64,000 nt of DNA from assembly GCF_000708755.2 (NCBI RefSeq), contig NZ_JGVU02000006.1:1-64000 (forward strand). The letters run 5' to 3'. The position numbers and the translations under genes were made by a program. Of the stretch, positions 42,637 through 51,712 are shown one piece after another; the first letter of the stretch is position 1; each line of letters opens with the position of its first letter. Under the pieces are notes generated by a model. It made no database searches and was not told the DNA's origin. It worked only from the letters and a program-made list of their open reading frames with translations. Origin of the DNA: Metabacillus indicus LMG 22858 (lineage in GTDB: Bacteria; Bacillota; Bacilli; Bacillales; Bacillaceae).

Positions 42637-42730
42637 GGCAAAGGTCTCGCTAACAGCGGATGCTGCCAGCAAAGCCGGGGAAACGGTCCCGTAATGACGA
42701 CTTTGCTGTTAAAGCTACTCCCCTTTAAGG
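42637..42730 (-). promoter_or_regulatory. yybP-ykoY manganese riboswitch aptamer
   Basis: On the minus strand AAAGGGGAGTAGC (42726-42714) and GAGACCTTTGCC (42648-42637) are the two invariant parts of the family; AAAGG and CCTTT form P1. The terminator just downstream suggests that Mn2+ binding turns yybP on by preventing termination, as known for this family. Confidence 0.93.
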
Positions 42731-42797
42731 AATAGATATGATGTTGCTTTTATTATACCGTGAATGACCAGAATCAGTCAATTTCGGCCTCTCTGAA

Positions 42798-43100
42798 TCA
42801 CACAGTTACTTTTTCGCCCATGACAAAATAAAAACCTGAAGATCTCATATCACTTGCTACGCTGTGAAGTCCTTCTTCCTCAAGTTTTGAACACAGCTTT
42901 TCAGCATTCTGAAGATCAAATGCAAGCATCTCTTCTTTACCGAGACCTGAGATCCGGACATCGTCCAGAAGATGAGTAAAGTCTTCATCTGCAAATACAT
43001 TGATGCCCACTTCATACGCAATTGCTCCAGTATCAGAGCCGTTAAGATTGATTTCTTCTGATTTTAAATACCAGAAATCGTAATAGATAATGTCAGACAT
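42798..43100 (-). CDS. Hypothetical cytosolic protein
   Basis: A 100-aa acidic protein without signal or membrane segment. It starts DIIYYDFWYLKSEEINLNG and ends SGFYFVMGEKVTV; an alpha/beta fold is likely. ATG at 43100 has ATGGAGG 9 nt upstream, a good site. Lone gene between yybP and the fructose operon. Family not recognised. Confidence 0.65.
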   Translation of the reverse strand: MSDIIYYDFWYLKSEEINLNGSDTGAIAYEVGINVFADEDFTHLLDDVRISGLGKEEMLAFDLQNAEKLCSKLEEEGLHSVASDMRSSGFYFVMGEKVTV

Positions 43101-43160
43101 AATCGCATTCCTCCATGAATGGTTGGTGAATGCATTGTACCAGAAAAAGGGCCGGTGTGT

Positions 43161-43194
43161 AAAAAACTGGCGCCGGTTCGTTCAGCGCCAGTTT
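43161..43194 (-). terminator. fruRKA operon terminator
   Basis: AAACTGGCGC / GCGCCAGTTT stem and U run on the minus strand, 6 bp after the fruA stop. Confidence 0.9.
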
Positions 43195-43199
43195 CAGGA

Positions 43200-45068
43200 T
43201 TATTCTTTTGCGTCTTTCTTGAGGACTCCAACCATTACTGCCGTGATGACGGATCCTGTTAAAATAGCCGCGATGTAAAGCAATGGATTTCCGTCAACAA
43301 TCGGAATGACAAATGCTCCTCCGTGCGGGGCACGAAGTCCGATGCCGAAGATCATTGTCAGTGCTCCTGCAGCAGCAGAACCAATGACAGCTGCCGGAAT
43401 GACTCTGGCAGGATCTGAGGCTGCAAACGGGATCGCTCCTTCTGTAATAAAGGTTGCTCCCATTACATAATTTGTTTTCCCGGCTTCTCTTTCAGCTTTT
43501 GTAAACTTCTTTTTAAAGAATGTCGTAGAAAGGGCAAGCCCAAGCGGAGGCACCATTCCGCCTGCCATAATAGCGGCATGAGGAGCAAAGTTGCCGGCAT
43601 CGATCATGGCGATTCCAAAGGTGAAGGCCGCTTTGTTAATTGGGCCTCCCATATCAACTGCCATCATGCCTCCAAGAACCAGTCCAAGCAAGACGAGGTT
43701 GCCTGTTCCCATGCCTTTCAGCCAGACAGTCAGCCCGTCATTAATGGCCTTTACCGGTTCAACGACAACAAACATCATAATCAGTCCGGTCAAAAGGATG
43801 CCAAACAACGGATATAGAAGCACCGGTTTAATTCCTTCAAGGGAACCCGGCAGACCGCTGAACGCCTTTTTGAGTCCGACAACAAGATAACCTGCAAGAA
43901 ATCCGGCAATAAGCCCCCCAAGGAACCCGGCTCCGCCAGTTGCCGCCATCAGGCCTCCGACCATACCAGGTGCAAATCCCGGCCTGTCGGCAATACTCAT
44001 CGCGATGAAGCCTGCAAGTACAGGAATCATGAGATAAAACGCATTGCCTCCGCCAATCGTGCTGAGCGCTTCTGCAATGGGATGATAGGAAGGATCTTTC
44101 GGGTCAGCCGCATTAATGCCAAAAACGAACGAAAGGGCTATTAAAATCCCGCCTCCGACTACAAACGGCAGCATGTTGGAAACACCGCTCATTAAATGCT
44201 TATAAAAACCGGATCTTCCGGACTTGCCTTCTGCAGATTTTTTTGGTTCTCCGCTTGCTTTGAAAATTGGAGCATCCTGGTCAAGAGCTTTTTGAATGAG
44301 CTCCTGCGGCTTGCGGATACCTTGTGCGACAGGAACCTGTATCACATGCTTGCCTGCAAACCGGTCCATCTCCACCTGTTTGTCTGCAGCGACAATAATG
44401 GCGGCAGCTTCTGCGATTTCTTCCTCTGTCAGAGCATTTTTTATTCCGCCTGAACCGTTTGTTTCTACTTTGATGGGGACATTCATTTCTTTTGCTTTCG
44501 CCTTGAGGGCATCAGCTGCCATGTACGTGTGGGCAATTCCTGTCGGACAGGCAGTTACGGCAAGAATCATTTTTCCTGAAGCAGCAGGTTCTGAAGCTTC
44601 CTCCTCTTCCATTTCCTGTTCTTTTTCATTGATTGCGTTCAAGATTTCCTCTTCTGTTTCGGCATCCTCAAGCTTCTTCTTAAAAGCAGGATCCATCAGA
44701 AAGCCGGACAGTCTGGAAAGCGTTTGCAAATGCTCGTTATTTGCGCCCTCAGAAGCAGCAATCATAAAGAACAAATGGGCAGGCTGACCGTCGAGAGATT
44801 CATAGTCTGCTCCCTGCCTGGAACGGCCAAAGGCGATAGCCGGTTCTGCCACTGCATTCGTCTTCGCGTGAGGAATGGCAATTCCTTCGCCGATTCCTGT
44901 TGTACTTTGTTCCTCTCTGGCCAGAATTGCTTTTTTATACGCTTCTTTATCTTTAAGTTTTCCAGAGTTGTGAAGAATCTCAATTAATTCATCTATCACT
45001 GCCGGTTTTGTGTCGGCGCGCAAATCCAGAATGATTGTATCCCGTGTCAATAAATCTGTAATTTTCAT
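43200..45068 (-). CDS. fruA: PTS fructose-specific enzyme IIABC (FruA)
   Basis: A 622-aa fructose transporter that imports fructose as fructose-1-phosphate. The order is EIIA (1-150, phospho-His67 in GEGIAIPHAKTN), EIIB (about 166-265, phospho-Cys174 in AVTACPTGIAHT) and EIIC (about 285-622, eight or more helices). All phosphorylation residues are present. Last gene of fruRKA, 21 bp after fruK. The product is passed to FruK. Confidence 0.95.
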   Translation of the reverse strand: MKITDLLTRDTIILDLRADTKPAVIDELIEILHNSGKLKDKEAYKKAILAREEQSTTGIGEGIAIPHAKTNAVAEPAIAFGRSRQGADYESLDGQPAHLFFMIAASEGANNEHLQTLSRLSGFLMDPAFKKKLEDAETEEEILNAINEKEQEMEEEEASEPAASGKMILAVTACPTGIAHTYMAADALKAKAKEMNVPIKVETNGSGGIKNALTEEEIAEAAAIIVAADKQVEMDRFAGKHVIQVPVAQGIRKPQELIQKALDQDAPIFKASGEPKKSAEGKSGRSGFYKHLMSGVSNMLPFVVGGGILIALSFVFGINAADPKDPSYHPIAEALSTIGGGNAFYLMIPVLAGFIAMSIADRPGFAPGMVGGLMAATGGAGFLGGLIAGFLAGYLVVGLKKAFSGLPGSLEGIKPVLLYPLFGILLTGLIMMFVVVEPVKAINDGLTVWLKGMGTGNLVLLGLVLGGMMAVDMGGPINKAAFTFGIAMIDAGNFAPHAAIMAGGMVPPLGLALSTTFFKKKFTKAEREAGKTNYVMGATFITEGAIPFAASDPARVIPAAVIGSAAAGALTMIFGIGLRAPHGGAFVIPIVDGNPLLYIAAILTGSVITAVMVGVLKKDAKE

Positions 45069-45089
45069 TGTTTCTTCCCCTTTCCCTCT

Positions 45090-46001
45090 TTATATCTCTC
45101 TGACTGTTATCTTTTCTATTAATTGCCGGACAAGTTCCTCTTTTGCCAGATCCTCTGAAAAGGCAGTAGCACTTCCGGCTGCAACTCCCTGACGGAATGC
45201 TTTTTTCACATCGCCGTGCATCGTATATCCTGCAAGAAAACCAGCTACAACTGAGTCCCCGGCTCCTACTGAATTTTTTACTTCTCCAGCTGGTACATTT
45301 GCAATGAACGCCGATTCCTGATTGATAAATACAGCACCGTCTCCCGCCATGGAAACAATGACATTCTGAACACCCTCTTCAAGAAGCATGCGACCGTATT
45401 TTACAGCCTCATCTGCACTGTGTATGTCTGTGCCGAACAATTCCCCAAGCTCATGATGATTCGGCTTGATCAGAAACGGTTTCATGCTGAACGTGTTCTT
45501 TAATGCATTGCCGAAGGCATCTATCACCGTTTTTGCACCGGCATCCCGGGCAATTCGTGATGCCTCTCTGTAAAAATCTTCTCCAAGGCTTTTTGGTATG
45601 CTGCCTGCAAGGACAAGAATATCCCCCTCCTGCAAGCCAGATATTTTCTTCAGCAGCTCCTGCTTTTGGGTTTCCCGGATTTCCGGACCTTGACCGTTTA
45701 TTTCCGTTTCAGCGCTGGATTTGAGTTTAATATTTATCCGCGAATAACCATCTGCAGGGATAAAATGGCTTGTGATTTGTTCTTCAGCCAGAAAATCCTC
45801 TATAAAGTTGCCGGTAAATCCTGCGGTAAAGCCGATGGCCGTGCTGTCTGCCCCCTGGCGCTTCAGCATCCTTGATACGTTGATGCCTTTTCCGCCCGGA
45901 AACATATTCTCGTTTTTCGTGCGGTTAATTTGACCTTCCTTAAAATCATCCACCCCTATCACGTAATCGATGGAGGGATTCAGCGTACATGTATAAATCA
46001 T
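45090..46001 (-). CDS. fruK: 1-phosphofructokinase (FruK)
   Basis: A 303-aa PfkB-family kinase: fructose-1-phosphate + ATP to fructose-1,6-bisphosphate. It begins MIYTCTLNPSIDYVI as in the LacC/FruK group, has GGKGINVSRML for substrate binding, and the catalytic anion hole GAGDSVVAGF near the C-terminus. Its ATG overlaps the fruR stop (ATGA), giving coupled translation. Confidence 0.94.
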   Translation of the reverse strand: MIYTCTLNPSIDYVIGVDDFKEGQINRTKNENMFPGGKGINVSRMLKRQGADSTAIGFTAGFTGNFIEDFLAEEQITSHFIPADGYSRINIKLKSSAETEINGQGPEIRETQKQELLKKISGLQEGDILVLAGSIPKSLGEDFYREASRIARDAGAKTVIDAFGNALKNTFSMKPFLIKPNHHELGELFGTDIHSADEAVKYGRMLLEEGVQNVIVSMAGDGAVFINQESAFIANVPAGEVKNSVGAGDSVVAGFLAGYTMHGDVKKAFRQGVAAGSATAFSEDLAKEELVRQLIEKITVREI

Positions 46002-46750
46002 GGTGCCACAACCTTTATCACTGTTTTTTCCACATATTCATAAGCTGCATCTTCTTCAAGTTCATTTGTGAGAATAACAGCCTCACTGAGGTCTGCAATT
46101 TTTGCAAAAGACCATTCGTTGAACTTCGACTCATCTGCAAGTACATATGCCTCCTGAGACAGAGAAACAGCAAGCCTCTTCATTGCCGCTTCTTCCGGGT
46201 CTGGAGTCGTAAATCCCGCTTCGGGGTGAATGCCGTTCACACCCATGAAACACTTATCAAAACGGTACGAACTTAACCCTTTCTGAGCTTCACTGCCAAT
46301 TAATGCCCTTGTCTTAGGCTTAACCATTCCTCCTGTCAGGAAAGTCGGAATGCCCTGTTCAAGGAGCGGTTCGAGATGGGAAACCCCATTTGTCACAACT
46401 GTTATCTCTTTATCCTTCAAGTAGGGAATCATCTGCATTGTCGTCGTTCCCGCGTCTATATAAATACTGTCGCCGTTCTTCACAATCGCCGCGGCTGCTT
46501 TGGCAATCCGCTCTTTTTCTTCCGAATTTCTCAGGGCCTTTTCGCTTACACTGAGTTCTTCGCCCTTTTGATGGAGAAGAGATGCCCCCCCATGAACACG
46601 CTTAAGCTTTTTTTCTTTCTGAAGCTGGCTCAAATCCCGTCTGATGGTTGATTCTGATGAATCTGTCGCATCTACCAGCTCCTGAATAGTCGCTACTTGC
46701 TTCTCCTGCAAAACCGACAGGATCAAGCGGTGCCGTTCTTGTGTAATCAT
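45998..46750 (-). CDS. fruR: DeoR-family fructose operon repressor (FruR)
   Basis: A 250-aa DeoR-type regulator. The N-terminal winged helix (ATIQELVDATDSSESTIRRD) is followed by a phosphosugar-binding DeoRC domain with DAGTTTMQMI. First gene of the operon, so it is probably autoregulated; fructose-1-phosphate is the expected inducer. A 10-bp-phased repeat array lies upstream at 46801-46880 as a candidate operator. GGAGGGGCGCT precedes the ATG. Confidence 0.92.
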   Translation of the reverse strand: MITQERHRLILSVLQEKQVATIQELVDATDSSESTIRRDLSQLQKEKKLKRVHGGASLLHQKGEELSVSEKALRNSEEKERIAKAAAAIVKNGDSIYIDAGTTTMQMIPYLKDKEITVVTNGVSHLEPLLEQGIPTFLTGGMVKPKTRALIGSEAQKGLSSYRFDKCFMGVNGIHPEAGFTTPDPEEAAMKRLAVSLSQEAYVLADESKFNEWSFAKIADLSEAVILTNELEEDAAYEYVEKTVIKVVAP

Positions 46751-46800
46751 AGCGCCCCTCCGTCTGTTTCAACTTTATGCCCTAATAGTAACGTAAGCCC

Positions 46801-46880
46801 TTTCAAAAATCAATCAAAAACATCCAAAAACAATCAAAAATGTTCATAATATTTTATAATGCGGTCAAAATCAATCAAAA
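46801..46880. promoter_or_regulatory. Phased 10-bp repeats, candidate FruR operator
   Basis: Four consecutive 10-mers (TTTCAAAAAT, CAATCAAAAA, CATCCAAAAA, CAATCAAAAA) occupy 46801-46840, and another TCAATCAAAA is at 46871. The 10-bp phase matches one helical turn, as expected for a DeoR-family array. A minus-strand promoter (TTGATT, 16 bp, TAAAAT near 46850-46876) lies between them. Confidence 0.55.
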
Positions 46881-46906
46881 AAAACTGTCCGATCTCTCAG
46901 ACAGTT
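46877..46906 (-). terminator. bmrA terminator
   Basis: AACTGTC / GACAGTT stem containing the bmrA stop, followed by eight U. The U run overlaps the upstream edge of the fruRKA control region. Confidence 0.8.
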
Positions 46907-48657
46907 CCATTTAATCCTATATTCTGAAGCTTCAGCTGCTGAACAGCAAATTCTCTGTACATCGCATGCGATTCGAGCAATTCTTCATGTGTTCCCGAAC
47001 CGGTCACTTTTCCTTTGTCCAAAAAGATGATTTTATCAGCATCAATAACCGTTGACAGTCTGTGGGCAATAACGAGCGTTGTTCTGCCCATCATCAAATT
47101 GCCGAGTGCTTTTTGAACGACGATTTCTGAGTGGCTGTCAAGGCTTGATGTTGCTTCGTCAAGGAGCAGGAGCTTCGGATCGCGCAGCAGTGCTCTTGCA
47201 ATTCCGATCCGCTGCCGCTGTCCGCCGGAGAGCTTGACGCCTCTCTCTCCGACCTGTGTATGATAACCTTCCGGAAATTCTTCAATAAACTGGTGGGCAT
47301 ACGCCATTTCAGCAGCCCGGATGATTTCTTCGTCTTTCGGCTCACGGGTTAATCCGTAGCAAATGTTTTCTTTGACCGTCCCTGATGTAATGGGACTTTC
47401 CTGCGGAACATACCCGATTTGCTCTCTCCATGACTGTAGGGAAAACTCTTCAATTCGATTTTCTCCAAGGATGATTGCTCCGCCGGTTGGCTTGTAGTAG
47501 CGTTCCATCAATGAAAATAACGTTGTTTTGCCGCTTCCGCTCGGACCTACAATGGCGGTCGTTTTTCCAGGTTCAATTTCCATTGCCACTTTGGTTAGTA
47601 TCGGGTCATTTTTATAGGCGAAATCAACATCATGAAAGATGATCGGCTTTGCAATGCTCTTTACTTCTTTTCCTGCAGATAAGCTTTCTTCTTCTTCCCC
47701 AAGGATCTCAATCATGCGCTCTGAGGCTCCCATTGCTTTTTGAAGCTGAGTAAAAAACGCCGTAAACTGAGTCATCGGGATGACAATTTGAAACAAGTAG
47801 AGAATAAACGCGACGAGATCTCCGGATGAGATGGCGCCGGACTGCACTCTGAGTCCGCCGTATCCGAGGATAATGACTAACAGCGTCATAATGACAAAAG
47901 AAATCAGCGGTCCGATCAGTGCATGAATTTTTGCTTCTGAGAGGCCGAAGGTAAACAGGCGGAAAGCTCCCTCTTTACCTGATTCATATTCTTTTGTTTC
48001 AGCGTTCGATGATTTCACGAGGCGCACATGGGACAGCACTTCACTTAACAGAGAAGTAAACCGTGCTGTTTCATCCTGAAGCCCTTTTGATACCTTGTAC
48101 ATTTTTCTTCCAAGCGGAAGCAGAATCAGGATTGAGAGAGGAATCAGGGCAAGCATAATCAGCGTCATCTGCCAGTCAAGGTAAAGCAGAATGCCGAACG
48201 AGCCGATTATGGCGATGATGCCTGTAAAAAAATTGGTGATGTGATCTGTGATCAGTCCTTTTAAAATGGCTGTATCATTTGTCATCCGGCTGATCATTTC
48301 ACCTGTCTTATGCTGATCGTAAAATGAAACCGGAAGATGAATGTGCTTCTTCCATAAACGTTCTCTAAGCTTTGCAACCACATGCTGTCCGACATAATTC
48401 AAAAGATATATGGAAATGCCGCTCGTAATCGCCTGTGCGACAAAGGCTGATAACAAGAGCAAAATATGGAACGCTCCAATGCTCTCAAAACTGAAATCGT
48501 CAATCAGATTTTTTGTAAAAAGCGGAATAACAAGACCTGCAAGCGTGGAAATAACGCTTAGAATGCCTGCAGCAGCCATTCTCTCTTTCGACGGTTTTGT
48601 GTCGCGTATCAGTTCATAAAAAAGCCGCAGTCTGTCACCGTATCTTTGTTCTTTCAT
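46897..48657 (-). CDS. bmrA: Multidrug ABC half-transporter BmrA
   Basis: A 586-aa homodimeric exporter. Six helices (about 25-320) precede an ATPase domain (about 345-570) with Walker A GPSGSGKTT, signature LSGGQRQR, Walker B LLLLDEATSSLD and H-loop IAHRLS. The sequence follows B. subtilis BmrA closely, including YALNY/LLNYVGQ-type and AFILYLFQIVIPM segments. Exports hydrophobic drugs. GGGGG 9 nt before the ATG. Monocistronic upstream of the fructose operon. Confidence 0.88.
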   Translation of the reverse strand: MKEQRYGDRLRLFYELIRDTKPSKERMAAAGILSVISTLAGLVIPLFTKNLIDDFSFESIGAFHILLLLSAFVAQAITSGISIYLLNYVGQHVVAKLRERLWKKHIHLPVSFYDQHKTGEMISRMTNDTAILKGLITDHITNFFTGIIAIIGSFGILLYLDWQMTLIMLALIPLSILILLPLGRKMYKVSKGLQDETARFTSLLSEVLSHVRLVKSSNAETKEYESGKEGAFRLFTFGLSEAKIHALIGPLISFVIMTLLVIILGYGGLRVQSGAISSGDLVAFILYLFQIVIPMTQFTAFFTQLQKAMGASERMIEILGEEEESLSAGKEVKSIAKPIIFHDVDFAYKNDPILTKVAMEIEPGKTTAIVGPSGSGKTTLFSLMERYYKPTGGAIILGENRIEEFSLQSWREQIGYVPQESPITSGTVKENICYGLTREPKDEEIIRAAEMAYAHQFIEEFPEGYHTQVGERGVKLSGGQRQRIGIARALLRDPKLLLLDEATSSLDSHSEIVVQKALGNLMMGRTTLVIAHRLSTVIDADKIIFLDKGKVTGSGTHEELLESHAMYREFAVQQLKLQNIGLNGTV

Positions 48658-48809
48658 TGTTTTCTTCCCCCATCATGCATACTCATCATCTATTATACAG
48701 ATATCTCCAGAAAAGAATAAATACAAGCCCTTCTGCCTTCCTGCATGTATTCCATAATTAAGGAAATGATAGTACTCAAGTATAACTAACCAAGAAAGCA
48801 GCGTAGAAG

Positions 48810-49589
48810 ATGGAAAATTTCACTGGATCCAATCAGCACAGGCGGTATAAAGCTCATTTGAGCATGTTTGGGACAACTCAATTCCACTTAAGAAACCCAT
48901 ACATTATTGCATGGTGGTCCGCGGCTTTTCCCGGATTCGGCCATCTCCTTCTGTCCAAATATTTCAGGGGGCTGCTCCTTTTCGTATGGGAAGTCTTTAT
49001 TAATATGCAGTCTCATTTGAACATCGCGATGGTTTATTCGTTCTGCGGAGAAATTGATAAAGCGCGCGAAGCCCTTGATTACCGGTGGACCCTCTTATAT
49101 ATTCCCGTCTACATATTTGCCATCTGGGACAGCTACCGCACAACAGTCGATTCCAACCGGGTCTATCTGCTTGCCGAACGTGAAAACGCACCCTTTAACA
49201 CCTTTACAATCGGAGCCATGGAAATCAACTATTTAGACAAGCGCAATCCCCGAATGGCTGTCGTCTGGTCCTTTCTGATGCCTGGAACCGGGCAGCTGTA
49301 TATTCACCGCCTTATTACCGGATTTTTCGCCCTGATCTGGACGGTTGTTTTCGTCTATTATTCCAAGTGCCTTCTCGCTGTTCATTTTCTGTTTTTGGGA
49401 GAGATTGAGCAGGCAACAAACATACTGAATCCATCATGGCTGATGTTTGTTCCCTCTGTATACGGATTCGCTGTTTATGACTCATACATCAATACAGTCG
49501 AGAACAACAAGCTGTTTATAGATGAACAAAGAAATTTTTTGATGACTAATTACCAGAAATACCGGGTCAGCTTTCCTGACAGAGTTTGA
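48810..49589 (+). CDS. Internally duplicated membrane protein
   Basis: A 259-aa membrane protein made of two similar halves. FPGFGHLLLSKYFRGLLLFVW, GEIDKAREAL and IFAIWDSYRTTVD in the first half correspond to MPGTGQLYIHRLITGFFALIW, GEIEQATNIL and GFAVYDSYINTVE in the second. Each half has about two helices and a DSY motif, resembling TM2-type modules. Weak ribosome binding site; ATG at 48810. Followed at 13 bp by a second membrane gene, so they are likely one operon. Function unknown. Confidence 0.7.
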   Translation: MENFTGSNQHRRYKAHLSMFGTTQFHLRNPYIIAWWSAAFPGFGHLLLSKYFRGLLLFVWEVFINMQSHLNIAMVYSFCGEIDKAREALDYRWTLLYIPVYIFAIWDSYRTTVDSNRVYLLAERENAPFNTFTIGAMEINYLDKRNPRMAVVWSFLMPGTGQLYIHRLITGFFALIWTVVFVYYSKCLLAVHFLFLGEIEQATNILNPSWLMFVPSVYGFAVYDSYINTVENNKLFIDEQRNFLMTNYQKYRVSFPDRV

Positions 49590-49602
49590 GGGGTGATTTC
49601 CA

Positions 49603-50067
49603 TTGCAAGTATTTGCTGCGTTTGATCACTGCACATATCTGGAGCTCGCGATTTCCAAAATCGAGCAAGAAGGTATACATAAAGAAAGAATCCTTGCTGT
49701 GCCTTTAAAGGCGAATGATGATTCCGTCAAATTGATGGATTCTATCCATCACTCGGATGGCATCAGTCTTTTTGATACAGGTGCAGCCCTTGCTACTGCA
49801 TTTGCCGTCATTGGCGTCAGCATAGGGTTTAAGCTGGCATGGGGACCTGTTTACTGGGGACTGATAGGGGCAGGCAGCGGGCTGCTTTTGGGTTTTGCCA
49901 TCAATTTGTTCTACTATACGGTCATAAAAAAAAGAAAACTTAAAATTGGCGGGAGCGCCAAAAAAACCGAAGTCGTCCTGGTTATTGAATGCCGCGAGGA
50001 AGTGTTTTCACGCGTGGAAAAAATATTGAAAGAACACTATGCACTGGGGATTGGCTATATAAAATAA
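49603..50067 (+). CDS. Glycine-zipper-type membrane protein
   Basis: A 154-aa protein with a soluble N-terminus (ISKIEQEGIHKERILAVPL), two hydrophobic helices rich in glycine and alanine (about 58-78 and 84-107), and a ferredoxin-like soluble C-terminus (KKTEVVLVIECREEVFSRV). TTG start with AGGGGTGA 6 nt upstream. Pairs with the preceding duplicated membrane protein. No function recognised. Confidence 0.65.
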   Translation: MQVFAAFDHCTYLELAISKIEQEGIHKERILAVPLKANDDSVKLMDSIHHSDGISLFDTGAALATAFAVIGVSIGFKLAWGPVYWGLIGAGSGLLLGFAINLFYYTVIKKRKLKIGGSAKKTEVVLVIECREEVFSRVEKILKEHYALGIGYIK

Positions 50068-50100
50068 AAAAGGCAGCCGCAATAAATCCGGCTGCCTTTC
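50066..50100. terminator. Terminator between convergent genes
   Basis: AAAGGCAGCCG / CGGCTGCCTTT stem. The T run is stronger on the minus strand (TTTTTTATTTTA), so it mainly ends tcyP. Confidence 0.8.
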
Positions 50101-50133
50101 TGTGTGTTCTAAATCGTTAAAATGGCTGCTGCA

Positions 50134-51525
50134 TCAGGCTTCAAGTTCAACTTGAGAAGAATCGCCGTTATACACATCCGTATCAAGTTCATTTGTCGCT
50201 TTTCCAGTAAGCACTCCGGCTGTCATGCTTCCACTGACATTCAGCGCTGTACGGCCCATGTCAATTAAAGGTTCAACTGAAATTAAAAGCCCTGCTAAAG
50301 CAATCGGCATATTCATGGTTGAAAGAACGAGAATGGCCGCAAATGTAGCCCCTCCCCCAACGCCTGCAACACCGAATGAACTGATGGCCACAACTGCAAT
50401 CAGGGTGAAAATAAATGACGGGCTGAGCGGATCAATCCCCACTGTCGGCGCAATCATAACCGCCAGCATGGCCGGATAAATGCCGGCACATCCATTTTGC
50501 CCGATTGTAAGACCAAATGAACCTGCAAAGTTTGCAATACCTTCAGGCACACCAAGCTTTTTCGTCTGCGTGCTGATATTAAGCGGCAGAGTACCTGCAC
50601 TTGTACGTGAAGTAAACGCAAATGTAAGGACAGGAAATACTTTTCTGACATACGTAACCGGGTTTAACCCTGCAAGTGTAAGCAGAAGCAAGTGGATAAT
50701 AAACATAACGAGAAGTGCGACATATGAAGCGATAACAAATTTTCCAAGCTTCAAGATGGAATCAAGGTCACTTGAAGCAACTGTTTTCGTCATAATAGCA
50801 AGCACGCCATATGGAGTCAGACGCAGAATCAATGTAACGACGCGCATAATGACGGCATAAAAAGCATCCACAATTTTAGCAAACAGCTCTGCATGCTGAG
50901 GCTCTTTGCGTTTTACTCCAAGAAATGCAAGTCCAAGAATAGCTGCAAAGATCACAACTGCAATGGTTGAAGTCGGACGGGCACCTGTGAAATCAAGGAA
51001 CGGATTGCCCGGAAGAAGTTCAAGAACCTTCTGCGGGAAGGTCTGATCCTGAATTTCCGTATATGTAGCGTCAAGGGCTTCCCCTCTGGCTGTCTCAGCC
51101 TCTCCCTGCTCAATTTGAACTGCTTCTAAATTAAATCCAAGCGACGTTCCAATGCCGATTGCGGCGGAAATGGCTGTTGTTCCAACGAGAATCCCCAAAA
51201 TCAGGATGCTGATTTTTCCGATATTTCCCGAAAGCTTCAGTTTCGTAAACGCACTGAGGATTGAGATGAAGACAAGAGGCATCACAATCATTTGAAGCAG
51301 CTTGACATAACCGCTCCCCACGATGCTGTACCAGCCGATTGATTCAAGAAGAACCTCGTTTTCCGGCCCATAAATAAATTGAAGGGCAAAGCCCAGCACA
51401 ATCCCGAGACCAAGAGCTGCAAACACCCTTTTAGAAAACGAAACGTGTTTCTTTTGCATATAAAAAAGCAAGAATATGAGTCCAAGAAGAACGGCAATAT
51501 TCACAATTAACAAAAATGCTGACAT
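50134..51525 (-). CDS. tcyP: L-cystine symporter TcyP
   Basis: A 463-aa DAACS-family transporter, the same length as B. subtilis TcyP, which takes up L-cystine with Na+ or H+. Conserved blocks include GSGYVKLLQMIVMPL, the re-entrant loop FAFTSRTSAGTLPLN, and NGCAGIYPAMLA plus ISSFGVAGVGGGATFA. GGGGGG precedes the ATG. Likely under sulfur control (CymR in B. subtilis), but no certain operator was identified. It is divergent from tgl. Confidence 0.9.
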   Translation of the reverse strand: MSAFLLIVNIAVLLGLIFLLFYMQKKHVSFSKRVFAALGLGIVLGFALQFIYGPENEVLLESIGWYSIVGSGYVKLLQMIVMPLVFISILSAFTKLKLSGNIGKISILILGILVGTTAISAAIGIGTSLGFNLEAVQIEQGEAETARGEALDATYTEIQDQTFPQKVLELLPGNPFLDFTGARPTSTIAVVIFAAILGLAFLGVKRKEPQHAELFAKIVDAFYAVIMRVVTLILRLTPYGVLAIMTKTVASSDLDSILKLGKFVIASYVALLVMFIIHLLLLTLAGLNPVTYVRKVFPVLTFAFTSRTSAGTLPLNISTQTKKLGVPEGIANFAGSFGLTIGQNGCAGIYPAMLAVMIAPTVGIDPLSPSFIFTLIAVVAISSFGVAGVGGGATFAAILVLSTMNMPIALAGLLISVEPLIDMGRTALNVSGSMTAGVLTGKATNELDTDVYNGDSSQVELEA

Positions 51526-51712
51526 AGCATTTCCCCCCTAACTTTTTCCTTAAGTATTAGAAAAATATAAAGCAATTAAACCAATCAGTCAAGTAGGAAT
51601 TACCGGTGGCCAACACTCAAAGGTTATGTCCGCTTTTAAGGAATTATGCCTTAATGGTTCCGCTTCAGCCCGCAATCTCATAATTTATGAGAGCAGCTTT
51701 AAAAGGAGGCGC

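Noticed and set aside
42525-42672. 74-aa frame on the minus strand across the Mn2+ riboswitch (42448-42672)
   Set aside because: It covers the aptamer and terminator and the start of yybP in another frame; the RNA element explains the conservation.
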